DNA of 64,000 bases from Streptomyces sp. H27-H1 (lineage in GTDB: Bacteria; Actinomycetota; Actinomycetes; Streptomycetales; Streptomycetaceae): NCBI RefSeq assembly GCF_026627445.1, contig NZ_JAPNLJ010000024.1, forward strand, positions 50,381 to 114,380. Direction: 5' to 3'. Every line of letters starts with the position of its first letter. Position 1 is the first letter of the stretch. The position numbers and the translations under genes are program-made. Shown here one piece after another: positions 1-6,578 of this stretch. Below the pieces are notes generated by a model. It did not search any database, was not told the origin of the DNA, and was given only the letters and a program-made list of their open reading frames with translations.

Positions 1-773
1 TGCCGTCCGGCGGGTCGTCGTCACCCACGCCCACAGCGGATTCCGCACCCCCGTCCAGCCCCGGACCGTCGTCCCCTCCGGCAACGTCCGCGTCCACCTC
101 GGCAACGTCCGCGTCCACCTCGCCGGCCACCGCCAAGGAGGGGGCCTCCCCCGCCGCCCCGTTCACGGTCAACGTCCTGCCCGACAACTGGGACAGCCCC
201 TGCGACCAGTGGTTCGCCCTGGACAAGGCACCCGGCACGGTCCCCCCGCCCCCCGCCGGGCAGGCGACCGAAGGGTGGGCCCGGGCCCTGCATGCCGTCC
301 CGGCGGGGCACCTGCGCATGCAGCTGACCGTCCAGGGCACCGAGGGCAAGGCCGCGGTCCTGCACGCGCTGTACGTCCATGTCGTGAGCGGCCGCAAGGC
401 TCCCGGCTGGAACGCGTACACCATGGGCGCCGGTTGCGGCGGCGCGCTGGTGCCGGCGTCCTTCGCCGTGGACCTGGACGACGCCTCCCCGAGGGCCAGG
501 TCCGTACCTGGCAAGGAGGGCGAGCGGCTGACGGCCTCGACCGACTTCCCGTACAAGGTCTCCGCCTCAGACCCCCAGGTGCTGAACATCGACGCCGCCA
601 CACTCGGTCAGGACGTCAGCTGGTACCTGGAGCTGGCCTGGAGCAGTGGCGACCGCAAGGGCACCACCCGCATCGACGACCACGGCCGCCCGTTCCGCAC
701 GGTCGCCCTGAACGCCGGCCACAGCTACTGGTACAACGAGAATGACAACGCCTGGCTGCCGGACACGGAATGA
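1..773 (+). CDS. 3' part of a Pro/Ser-linked extracellular-domain protein (5' end outside window)
   Basis: The reading frame is open from the left edge of the window, so only the C-terminal part (about 256 residues) is present. It begins with a Pro/Ser/Thr/Ala-rich linker of about 50 residues and continues into a compact domain with a conserved-looking VNVLPDNWDSPCDQWF start and two cysteines. From memory, Streptomyces proteins with an N-terminal XRE helix-turn-helix, one membrane segment and a linker end in this kind of domain, which would lie outside the cell. The N-terminal half cannot be seen, so that architecture is inference. The stop is TGA at 771-773. Confidence 0.6.
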   Translation, partial: PSGGSSSPTPTADSAPPSSPGPSSPPATSASTSATSASTSPATAKEGASPAAPFTVNVLPDNWDSPCDQWFALDKAPGTVPPPPAGQATEGWARALHAVPAGHLRMQLTVQGTEGKAAVLHALYVHVVSGRKAPGWNAYTMGAGCGGALVPASFAVDLDDASPRARSVPGKEGERLTASTDFPYKVSASDPQVLNIDAATLGQDVSWYLELAWSSGDRKGTTRIDDHGRPFRTVALNAGHSYWYNENDNAWLPDTE

Positions 774-774
774 A

Positions 775-952
775 AGACCCAGTGCACCCGGTCCGAAGAG
801 CGGCCGCGGTCCGGACACTCCGCCCCGGACGGTCGGCCTCTCGCCACCACCTCGACCGTGCCGAACGCAGCCGTCACCGCCGCGCCGTCCACGTCGTCGA
901 TACCGTCGAACACGATCGAGTCCCGGAACGATGCATCGGTCAGACACCGCAT
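775..952 (-). pseudogene. Possible remnant of an ISL3-type transposase N-terminus
   Basis: Reverse-strand translation from 952 gives MRCLTDASFRDSIVFDG, then a TVEVVARG strand and CPDRGRSSDRVH. This resembles the N-terminus of ISL3-family transposases, where a beta-rich segment is followed by a CPxCG zinc knuckle and an RVH motif. Here the second cysteine is Arg, and the similarity ends shortly after RVH. It looks like a decayed scrap rather than a gene. No inverted repeats were recognised. The rest of 774-1030 shows nothing else I can support. Confidence 0.3.
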
Positions 953-1119
953 GCCGGAGCCGGCGGCGGGCACGTAGAAACGTGCGCTGGGGGCGAATCA
1001 ATATCTGTCGCCGCGGCTTAAGAATTTAATGGATCCAGCGGAGAGAGTTTCTACCGCAACACAGCCGACGGAAATATCCACCGCGCGCAAGCCACTGCAG
1101 CGTGCTACTGTCGATCTCG

Positions 1120-1281
1120 GTTGCAGTTTTGGTACCCAAGAACTTCAAGCGCCTCCAGCCGGAATTCGTTCCACTGGAAGCGCTTTGTATTTCCCGGTCA
1201 TTTACCGGGCGGGGCATCATCGCGGCGACACGGCGTCCGCACAGTGCAGACGCTGCTGTATTGCCCCAAAGGAGATATGAC
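1120..1281 (+). promoter_or_regulatory. 5' leader of the cold-shock gene with conserved stems, copy 1
   Basis: The sequence upstream of csp is much better conserved with copy 2 than ordinary spacers. Arms AAGCGCCTCC (1147-1156) and GGAAGCGCTT (1176-1185) pair with one mismatch. The same arms occur in copy 2 around an unrelated 20-nt loop. A second pairing joins GGGGCA (1211-1216) to TGCCCC (1262-1267), which abuts the AAAGGAGA ribosome-binding site. Cold-shock mRNAs such as E. coli cspA have long structured leaders that control translation by temperature. A similar role here is inference. Confidence 0.55.
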
Positions 1282-1485
1282 ATGGCTGCTGGTACCGTGA
1301 AGTGGTTCAACGCGGAAAAGGGTTTCGGCTTCATCGAGCAGGAGGGTGGCGGCGCTGACGTGTTCGCCCACTACTCGAACATCGCCGCCCAGGGCTTCCG
1401 CGAGCTGAACGAGGGCCAGAAGGTCACCTTCGACATCGCGCAGGGCCAGAAGGGCCCGACGGCCGAGAACATCGTTCCCGCCTAA
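1282..1485 (+). CDS. CspA-family cold-shock protein, copy 1
   Basis: A 67-residue single cold-shock domain of the usual length. The nucleic-acid-binding motifs are intact: RNP1 is KGFGFI near residue 16 and RNP2 is VFAHYS near residue 30. These proteins bind single-stranded RNA and DNA in the cytoplasm and act as RNA chaperones. The start at 1282 is set by AAAGGAGA at 1268-1275. The product differs from copy 2 at only a handful of positions (for example EQEGGGAD against EQDGGGPD). It lies upstream of a DEAD-box helicase, a functional pair common in cold-shock responses. A strong hairpin after the stop suggests it is mainly made as its own short transcript. Confidence 0.95.
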   Translation: MAAGTVKWFNAEKGFGFIEQEGGGADVFAHYSNIAAQGFRELNEGQKVTFDIAQGQKGPTAENIVPA

Positions 1486-1502
1486 GCGCTGACACGCATT
1501 CT

Positions 1503-1544
1503 GCAGCTGGGGCCCGCATCCCTCGGGGTGCGGGCCCCAGCTGC
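1503..1544 (+). terminator. Perfect 16-bp hairpin after csp, copy 1
   Basis: Arms GCAGCTGGGGCCCGCA (1503-1518) and its exact complement (1529-1544) surround a 10-nt loop. The hairpin lies 18 nt after the csp stop and is identical in copy 2 at 21781-21822. There is no clear U tract, as is common in Streptomyces. It could be a terminator or attenuator between csp and the helicase gene. Confidence 0.8.
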
Positions 1545-1773
1545 ACGCATTTCCCGCGGTGCGTTCACCCGCGGTAGTGAGCGTCGAGACACTCGGCCCA
1601 CCGGCCCTCTCGGGGCTGCACCCGAGTCAATTGCCTTGGTTGTCGCGTCCACGTGACGCCATCTTATTCCAGCGCCTGAGCCCGGTACAGATTCTCTCTG
1701 TCCGCCAGATCCGCTTTCGCATTCCATTCGGCCCGTTCTCGCAATTCCCTGCGCCGCTCCTACGCTGCGGGAA

Positions 1774-1802
1774 TTCCTTGATACGTGCCGTATCAAGGAA
1801 GG
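1774..1802 (+). promoter_or_regulatory. Hairpin enclosing the helicase Shine-Dalgarno, copy 1
   Basis: TTCCTTGATACG (1774-1785) pairs perfectly over 12 bp with CGTATCAAGGAA (1789-1800) around a 3-nt loop. The 3' arm contains most of the AAGGAAGG ribosome-binding site (1795-1802) of the ATG at 1809. Folded RNA would hide that site. Copy 2 keeps the fold with two A-U to G-U changes. This is the layout of an RNA thermometer or a translational autoregulation site. Confidence 0.65.
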
Positions 1803-1808
1803 TTCCGC

Positions 1809-3359
1809 ATGAACCCCACACGTACGAACGACCGCTCCTCCCGCACCCGCAGCCGCACCGGCGGTCCCGCTTTCGGTACCGGCGCTGCTTCGGGCCGGGG
1901 CAGCCGCTTCGGCTCGTCGGCCGAGAGCCGTTCCGGAGCGCCGAGCCGTTCCGGAGCCCCGAGCCGTTCCGGTGGCCCGAGCCGCTCGGGCGGATACGGC
2001 CGCCGGCCCGCCGCGATCCAGGGCGAGTTCGCACTGCCGAAGACCATCACCCCCGCGCTGCCCGCCGTCGAGGCCTTCGCCGACCTCGCCATGCCGGCCC
2101 AGCTGCTCGCCACGCTCACCCGTGAGGGCATGGCCACGCCGTTCCCGATCCAGGCCGCCACGCTGCCCAACACCCTCGCGGGCCGCGACGTCCTCGGCCG
2201 CGGCCGCACCGGCTCCGGCAAGACCCTCGCCTTCGGCCTCGCCCTGCTGGCCCGTACCGCCGGCCAGAGCGCCGAGTCGGGTCAACCGCTCGCGCTGGTC
2301 CTCGTACCGACGCGTGAGCTCGCCCAGCAGGTCACCGCCGCCCTCACCCCCTACGCCCGGGCGGTCAAGCTGCGCCTGGCCACCGTGGTCGGCGGCATGC
2401 CGATCTACCGCCAGGCCGCCGCACTGCGCGCCGGAGCCGAAGTGGTCGTAGCCACGCCCGGCCGCCTCAAGGACCTCATCGACCGTGGTGACTGCCGCCT
2501 GAACCAGGTCGCGATCACCGTCCTCGACGAGGCCGACCAGATGGCCGACATGGGCTTCATGCCCCAGGTCACCGCCCTGCTCGACCAGGTGCGTCCCGAA
2601 GGCCAGCGGATGCTGTTCTCCGCCACCCTGGACCGCAACGTCGACCTGCTGGTGCGCCGCTACCTGACCGACCCCGTCGTGCACTCGGTCGACCCCTCGG
2701 CCGGCGCCGTCACCACGATGGAGCACCACGTGCTGCACGTCCACGGCGCCGACAAGCAGCGGACGACCACCGAGATCGCCGCCCGCGAAGGCCGGGTGAT
2801 CATGTTCCTCGACACCAAGCACGCCGTCGACCGCCTCACCCAGGACCTCCTCGACAACGGGGTCCGCGCCGCGGCCCTGCACGGCGGGAAGTCCCAGCCG
2901 CAGCGCACCCGGACCCTGGCCCAGTTCAAGACCGGCCACGTCACCGTCCTGGTCGCCACCAACGTGGCGGCCCGCGGCATCCACGTCGACAACCTGGACC
3001 TCGTCGTCAACGTCGACCCGCCGACCGACCCCAAGGACTACCTGCACCGCGGCGGACGCACCGCCCGCGCCGGCGAGTCCGGCAGCGTCGTCACCCTGGT
3101 CACCCCCAACCAGCGCCGCGAGATGGCCCGCCTGATGACGGCCGCGGGCATCACCCCGCAGACCACCCAGGTCCGCTCGGGTGACGAGGCCCTGAACCGC
3201 ATCACCGGCGCCCAGGCACCCTCCGGCATCCCGGTCACCATCACCGCACCGGTGTCCGAGCGGCCCAAGCGCAGCACGGCCTCCCGCGGCCGGCGCGGGC
3301 CCGCCTCGGCCGCCCGGCGCGCGAGCGCGCGGCAGTCCGCCTTCGATGCGGCGGCCTGA
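1809..3359 (+). CDS. DEAD-box ATP-dependent RNA helicase, copy 1
   Basis: A 516-residue protein with all helicase motifs in order: FPIQ (Q motif), GRTGSGKT (Walker A), PTRELAQQV, TPGRL, DEAD, SAT, ATNVAARG (motif V) and HRGGRTARAG (motif VI). It should unwind RNA duplexes using ATP in the cytoplasm. The first 65 or so residues are Ser/Arg/Gly-rich with repeated PSRSG units, and the tail is basic; both are probably flexible RNA-binding extensions. The ATG at 1809 is chosen for AAGGAAGG at 1795-1802; an in-frame GTG at 1785 lies inside the leader hairpin. It is nearly identical to copy 2 in the core and more diverged at both ends. Confidence 0.95.
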   Translation: MNPTRTNDRSSRTRSRTGGPAFGTGAASGRGSRFGSSAESRSGAPSRSGAPSRSGGPSRSGGYGRRPAAIQGEFALPKTITPALPAVEAFADLAMPAQLLATLTREGMATPFPIQAATLPNTLAGRDVLGRGRTGSGKTLAFGLALLARTAGQSAESGQPLALVLVPTRELAQQVTAALTPYARAVKLRLATVVGGMPIYRQAAALRAGAEVVVATPGRLKDLIDRGDCRLNQVAITVLDEADQMADMGFMPQVTALLDQVRPEGQRMLFSATLDRNVDLLVRRYLTDPVVHSVDPSAGAVTTMEHHVLHVHGADKQRTTTEIAAREGRVIMFLDTKHAVDRLTQDLLDNGVRAAALHGGKSQPQRTRTLAQFKTGHVTVLVATNVAARGIHVDNLDLVVNVDPPTDPKDYLHRGGRTARAGESGSVVTLVTPNQRREMARLMTAAGITPQTTQVRSGDEALNRITGAQAPSGIPVTITAPVSERPKRSTASRGRRGPASAARRASARQSAFDAAA

Positions 3360-3406
3360 GAACCCAGGTGATCAGGACACTGACCCATCTCTGCAGGAGG
3401 CACCTT

Positions 3407-3811
3407 TTGACGCTGGTTCAGATGCAGCCCCGCTCCGCGCATGCCGACCTCACGCACCGGACGGTGGACGACGCCATGAAGGCGGCCGGTCCGCAGGTCT
3501 GCGACGACATGACCGTCGAGGTGGCCCTGGCCGTCACGGCCAGTTCCCGCACGGACCATCTGCTCGTCTGCGACCAGGACGGCCTCTGCACCGGACTGAT
3601 CACCCGGGAGCGGCTCAGCGCCATCCGCGACAGCGCCGCGTACACCGACCGGCTCCGTCTGCGCGATGTCCTCGGCGACCGTGGGCCGTTCACCTCACCC
3701 ATGACCACGATGGCCGAGGCCGAGCACGCGATGCGCTACCGCAAGCTCGCCGCCCTGCCCGTCGTCGATGAACAAGGCAGCGCTCTGGGCATCCTCGCCC
3801 TCGCCCGCTGA
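3407..3811 (+). CDS. Small CBS-pair protein, copy 1
   Basis: A 134-residue protein made almost entirely of two CBS repeats, roughly residues 25-75 and 80-133. CBS pairs usually bind adenine nucleotides and act as sensors. No catalytic domain is attached. The TTG start at 3407 is preferred because GCAGGAGG (3393-3400) lies 6 nt upstream; the helicase ends at 3359, so the two are probably co-transcribed. Copy 2 has the same TTG start and Shine-Dalgarno. A role sensing ATP or AMP for the helicase module is speculation from gene order. Confidence 0.8.
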   Translation: MTLVQMQPRSAHADLTHRTVDDAMKAAGPQVCDDMTVEVALAVTASSRTDHLLVCDQDGLCTGLITRERLSAIRDSAAYTDRLRLRDVLGDRGPFTSPMTTMAEAEHAMRYRKLAALPVVDEQGSALGILALAR

Positions 3812-3860
3812 ACCACCTCACCATGGTCGGACCGTTCTCCTCTTCTCTCTGTGAGGCAAC

Positions 3861-4175
3861 ATGCGCTGTGTCATCGCCCGATTCCCGTTCGACCTGACCA
3901 AGACGGGCGTCCTGGAGTCCATGAAGGGCATCAAGCCTGAGCAGGTCCTCGGCGAGTCCGTGATCATCGGCCGCCGCACCTACCCCGTCAAGCAGGTCGG
4001 GCAGGTCCTCACCCGCCAGGACCGCCGCGACTTCAGTGCCGGCGAAGTCCTCCGCGCCATGACCCAGCTCGGCTTCACCTGCCGCGGAGCCCTTCCCCGA
4101 ACCACCGTGGCCACACGCGTACTCAGCCCCCTCCAGCGGGCCTCCGCCATGCTCGGCACCCCCGTGACCGCCTGA
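3861..4175 (+). CDS. Small conserved protein of unknown function (MRCVIARFPF family), copy 1
   Basis: A 104-residue protein that I do not recognise beyond being the partner of copy 2. The N-terminal 75 residues are nearly invariant between copies (MRCVIARFPFDLT, then GESVIIGRR and YPVKQVGQV). The C-terminal 30 residues have diverged. It is basic and predicted to be cytosolic, with no signal peptide or membrane segment. It lies 49 nt after the CBS gene and before a strong terminator, so it is probably the last gene of a helicase-CBS unit. Its strict association with a cold-shock helicase suggests an RNA- or ribosome-linked role, which is inference only. Confidence 0.8.
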   Translation: MRCVIARFPFDLTKTGVLESMKGIKPEQVLGESVIIGRRTYPVKQVGQVLTRQDRRDFSAGEVLRAMTQLGFTCRGALPRTTVATRVLSPLQRASAMLGTPVTA

Positions 4176-4216
4176 CCGGTGGGCGCCCGGCGCGCGCCGC
4201 CACCCGAACAGCGAAG

Positions 4217-4246
4217 AGGGCCCGACCGGCACGCCGGTCGGGCCCT
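4217..4246 (+). terminator. GC-rich terminator ending the copy 1 module
   Basis: A perfect 14-bp inverted repeat, AGGGCCCGACCGGC (4217-4230) and its complement (4233-4246), with a 2-nt gap. It stands between the small conserved gene and the convergent gene at 4270-4674, so it may serve both strands. A related hairpin ends copy 2. Confidence 0.8.
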
Positions 4247-4269
4247 TCCGCGTACCCCGCGGGCCGCGG

Positions 4270-4674
4270 CTATTCGCGGGTCCGGCGGGGGAGGAGTGCG
4301 CGTACGGTCTTTCCGCCTTCGGGCGTGGGCGTGACGACGGTGGCGTGGGCGAGGTCGTTGACCATGTGCCAGCCGAACCCGCCGGTGCCGTCGACGAGGT
4401 CGGGCGTACGCATGAGCGGCGGGTGGGGACTGGAGTCCTCGACGCAAACCTCAACGGTGTCGGGGTGCGCGGCCAGGCGAAGCGCGTAGGCGCCGCCGCC
4501 GTGACGCAGGGCGTTGGTGACGAGCTCGGAGACGACCAGGATCACGGTGTCGGCGCATTCCGGGGCGATGGTCGGCTGCCCGAGGGCTCCGAGGAAGGAC
4601 CGGGCGGCCTGGCGCGCCTCGGCGACGGCGGCCAGAGGACGAAGGACTGTGCGCTCGGCGCTCATGGTGGTCAT
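4270..4674 (-). CDS. HATPase_c_2 / anti-sigma-type ATP-binding protein
   Basis: A 134-residue single-domain GHKL ATPase of the RsbW / anti-sigma type. The N box is ELVTNALRHG; the G1 region reads VEDSS instead of the usual D-x-G; the G2 region is GGFGWHMV. Family members bind anti-sigma-factor antagonists or phosphorylate them on Ser/Thr. The ATG at 4674 is chosen for AGGAG about 9 nt upstream; a longer reading frame to 4782 would run into the neighbouring promoter region. It occupies the same slot and strand as the unrelated gene 24574-24933 in copy 2. No anti-sigma antagonist or sigma gene is adjacent. Confidence 0.85.
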   Translation of the reverse strand: MTTMSAERTVLRPLAAVAEARQAARSFLGALGQPTIAPECADTVILVVSELVTNALRHGGGAYALRLAAHPDTVEVCVEDSSPHPPLMRTPDLVDGTGGFGWHMVNDLAHATVVTPTPEGGKTVRALLPRRTRE

Positions 4675-4805
4675 CGCGCGCTCCTGGTCTGTTGTTGGTG
4701 TCCGGCCTTGCCTGCCCGGTCGTTGTGCCCTGGCCGATAGCTGCTCAATCCGACAGGACGCGATTACCTCCGAGACACGCACTCAAAAATCTGTCCTGGC
4801 TGGAG

Positions 4806-4834
4806 TAGACATTGGGTGGTGCCATGGTTATGGT
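4806..4834 (+). promoter_or_regulatory. Promoter of the long MerR-like leader, copy 1
   Basis: TAGACA (4806-4811), exactly 17 nt, then TATGGT (4829-4834). The same hexamers and the same spacing occur in copy 2 at 25104-25132, although the spacer differs. This fits a housekeeping (HrdB-type) promoter, with a predicted transcript start near 4841. Confidence 0.6.
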
Positions 4835-4911
4835 TTCTCTCGTAGCCAGAGAGACAGCAGGGCCTGGCAGAGATGAACTGCCGGGCAGCAGTACACGCAG
4901 TCCCCGTAGTT

Positions 4912-5190
4912 GCAGTGCGCAGGACGGTGCGGTGGTGGAGTTTCGAAGCCAGAGCTTTGCAGGACGGCGACGGGACTGACGACCGGACCGGGTGGCCCGC
5001 AGTGATCAGGGGCCACCACGAGCAGTACCCAGCAGTGAAGTCAGAGTGAGCAGCACCTTGGTGAAGGCGTCGGCTGCGGGCGCGCGCACCGGGAAGTTCG
5101 GCAGTGGGGTTCCAAGCCAGAGCAGACGCACGATGGGCGACGGGGCTGGCTGCCGAAACGTGGTGCCAGGTCAGGCCACGAGTGGTAAAA
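4912..5190 (+). repeat. Internal leader duplication, first unit
   Basis: The unit starts at GCAGTGCGC (4912) and is repeated from 5191 with a 279-nt offset. Both units contain the 100-nt element, a second block beginning GTGAGCAGCACCTTGGTG and a block GGTTCCAAGCCAGAGC. The second unit carries an extra stretch of about 50 nt built of CAGTN-type short repeats. Confidence 0.75.
4926..5025 (+). repeat. 100-nt leader element, copy 1a
   Basis: Begins GGTGCGGTGGTGGAG and ends CACGAGCAG. It has a hairpin with arms GGTGGCCC (4991-4998) and GGGCCACC (5010-5017). It is nearly identical to 5205-5304 and 25216-25315. Confidence 0.85.
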
Positions 5191-5530
5191 GCAGTGCGCG
5201 GAACGGTGCGGTGGTGGAGTTTCGAAGCCAGAGCTTTGCAGGACGGCGACGGGACTGACGACCGGACCGGGTGGCCCGCAGTGATCAGGGGCCACCACGA
5301 GCAGTTCGCAGTGAACGCAGTGGCAGTACCTGTAAGTGCAGTTCTCGTAGTTGCAGTACCCGGCAGTGAAGTCAGTGAGCAGCACCTTGGTGAAGGCGTC
5401 GAGTGCAGGCGCGGCCACCAGGAAGTTCGGCAGTGGGGTTCCAAGCCAGAGCAGACGCAGGACAGGCGACGGGGCTGGCTGCCGAAGCGGCGCCAGGTCA
5501 GGCCGCGAGCATTGCAAGCGGTACGCAGTA
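5191..5530 (+). repeat. Internal leader duplication, second unit
   Basis: Second copy of the 4912-5190 unit. It is longer because of an insertion around 5307-5360 rich in CAGT and GTAGTTGCAG-like short repeats. The right boundary is approximate. Confidence 0.65.
5205..5304 (+). repeat. 100-nt leader element, copy 1b
   Basis: Same element as 4926-5025 with essentially no change. The hairpin arms are at 5270-5277 and 5289-5296. Confidence 0.85.
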
Positions 5531-5788
5531 GAGCAGTGAGCATCACCAGCATTACGCAGTCCCCCGCTTGGTAAGCAATTGATCACCGAGGGAAGAACGG
5601 AGGAGCTTAGCGCCATCAGGATCGCCCGGGTCGGCAGGTAGAAGCCCGGGTACCGCAGGACATCGTTAGTGAGGTGGTCTCCGGTCAAGCAACCGCGATC
5701 CCCGCACCCCGATCACGTATGACTCGGGTCTGCGGACACAGAAGGCCGGCGCAGTATCAGGGCCGGCAGATGGTGTAGTAGTTCCTTC

Positions 5789-5819
5789 GGGGCCCTGGTG
5801 CCATAGGCACCAGGGCCCC
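5789..5819 (+). promoter_or_regulatory. GC hairpin just before the MerR-like gene, copy 1
   Basis: GGGGCCCTGGTGCC (5789-5802) pairs perfectly over 14 bp with 5806-5819 around a 3-nt loop, 25 nt upstream of the ATG. No U tract follows. In copy 2 one A-U pair of the stem has become G-U. It could act as an attenuator or as a stable 3' boundary of the leader RNA. Confidence 0.65.
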
Positions 5820-5844
5820 TCCACGCGTTCCAGAAAGAGGTGCA

Positions 5845-6183
5845 ATGACAGCAGATGATTCGTTCGGCCGTCTCGATGACGACGACTACCCCGCTTACAC
5901 CATGGGCCGGGCCGCCGCGATGCTCGGCACCACCCAAGGATTCCTCCGTGCCCTGGGCGAGGCCCGCCTCATCACCCCGCTGCGCTCGGACGGCGGCCAC
6001 CGCCGCTACTCCCGCTACCAGCTGCGCATCGCCGCCCGCGCCCGCGAACTCGTCGACCACGGAACCCCGATCGACTCCGCCTGCCGGATCATCATCCTGG
6101 AAGACCAGCTCGAAGAAGCCCAGCGAATCAACGCCGAATACCGCCGCGCCGGCGAATCCTCCGCTCCATCGGCATCGGCCTGA
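5845..6183 (+). CDS. MerR-like helix-turn-helix regulator, copy 1
   Basis: A 112-residue protein with an acidic N-terminus (MTADDSFGRLDDDD). A MerR-type winged helix follows at about residues 17-65 (YTMGRAA, FLRALGEARLI, GGHRRYSRYQL), then a helical tail with LEDQLEEAQRIN that may form a short coiled coil for dimerisation. It lacks the effector domain of classical MerR proteins and is closer in size to BldC-like regulators. GAGGTG lies 6 nt before the ATG. It follows the 1-kb leader and is nearly identical to copy 2 at 25634-25972. Target genes are unknown; the leader implies strong post-transcriptional control. Confidence 0.85.
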   Translation: MTADDSFGRLDDDDYPAYTMGRAAAMLGTTQGFLRALGEARLITPLRSDGGHRRYSRYQLRIAARARELVDHGTPIDSACRIIILEDQLEEAQRINAEYRRAGESSAPSASA

Positions 6184-6578
6184 GGTGATCGCACCCGTCG
6201 GCATCGGCGGGCTCTCGATCTTGAAGCATTCCCGAGGTGACGGGGGTGGGCAGGCGCGCGGCCTCTTCGGCCTCTCCCCTTGCCGCCACCCTTCGACACC
6301 GCAAGCCGGACCCGAATGCCCTCGCTGCGCCCGCCACACCGGCCCAGAGGGCAACGTTCGCCCCCCTGCGGCCTCGTCGTCCTTCTCGCCGCAACTCGGA
6401 CTCCGGACGCAGTGGTACTCGGGCGCCGGGGCTTCTGCGAGGTCCGCCCTGGCGCGCACGCCCGGAATCCTCTGCGGACTCGGTTGCGCAGCAGGCACCG
6501 GGGCAGGTGGTCGGGCAGACGCGAACCGGTGGTGCACCGAGGCACCACGCCCGGTCGCCGACGACGAGGAGAGGGTCT
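6184..6578 (+). other. Spacer without recognisable gene
   Basis: No reading frame here has a credible start, codon bias or family match. The last 20 nt hold the GAGGAGAGGG ribosome-binding region of the next gene. Confidence 0.5.

Larger units (their letters stand above)
992..4246 (+). repeat. Duplicated cold-shock/helicase block, copy 1
   Basis: This segment is a direct repeat of 21273-24508. Similarity starts at a shared GAATCAATATCT stretch upstream of the cold-shock gene. It runs through the csp leader, csp, its terminator, the helicase leader, the DEAD-box gene, the CBS gene and the small conserved gene to a GGGCCCGACCGGC-type terminator. Start-to-start offsets between copies are 20279, 20260, 20241 and 20243 nt for the four genes, so only small indels separate them. 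Confidence 0.9.
4841..5844 (+). ncRNA. About 1-kb structured non-coding leader upstream of a MerR-like gene, copy 1
   Basis: No convincing gene lies between the promoter near 4806 and the ATG at 5845. The sequence is strongly conserved with the 495-nt leader of copy 2. It contains the 100-nt element twice (4926-5025 and 5205-5304), inside an internal tandem duplication with a 279-nt period. A highly conserved 3' part around 5655-5700 includes GAGGTGGTCTCCGGTC, and a perfect GC hairpin stands just before the gene. Single-base indels between copies break every candidate reading frame while hairpins are kept, so this looks like functional RNA. The transcript boundaries are predicted. Confidence 0.6.

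Noticed and set aside
1482..3047. 521-codon reverse frame opposite helicase copy 1 (and 21913-23865 opposite copy 2)
   Set aside because: Shadow frames of high-GC coding DNA; the forward strand has all DEAD-box motifs.
4824..4979. Possible 51-residue leader peptide starting MVMVSLVARETAG
   Set aside because: Copy 2 has a one-base insertion (GTAAGCC for GTAGCC) that changes the frame while the nucleotide sequence stays conserved, so selection is on RNA, not peptide.
4764..5688. Long reverse-strand reading frames (up to 262 codons) through the leader region
   Set aside because: They are Cys/His/Pro-rich without family resemblance, arise from the repeats, have no ribosome-binding site and are broken by indels in copy 2.
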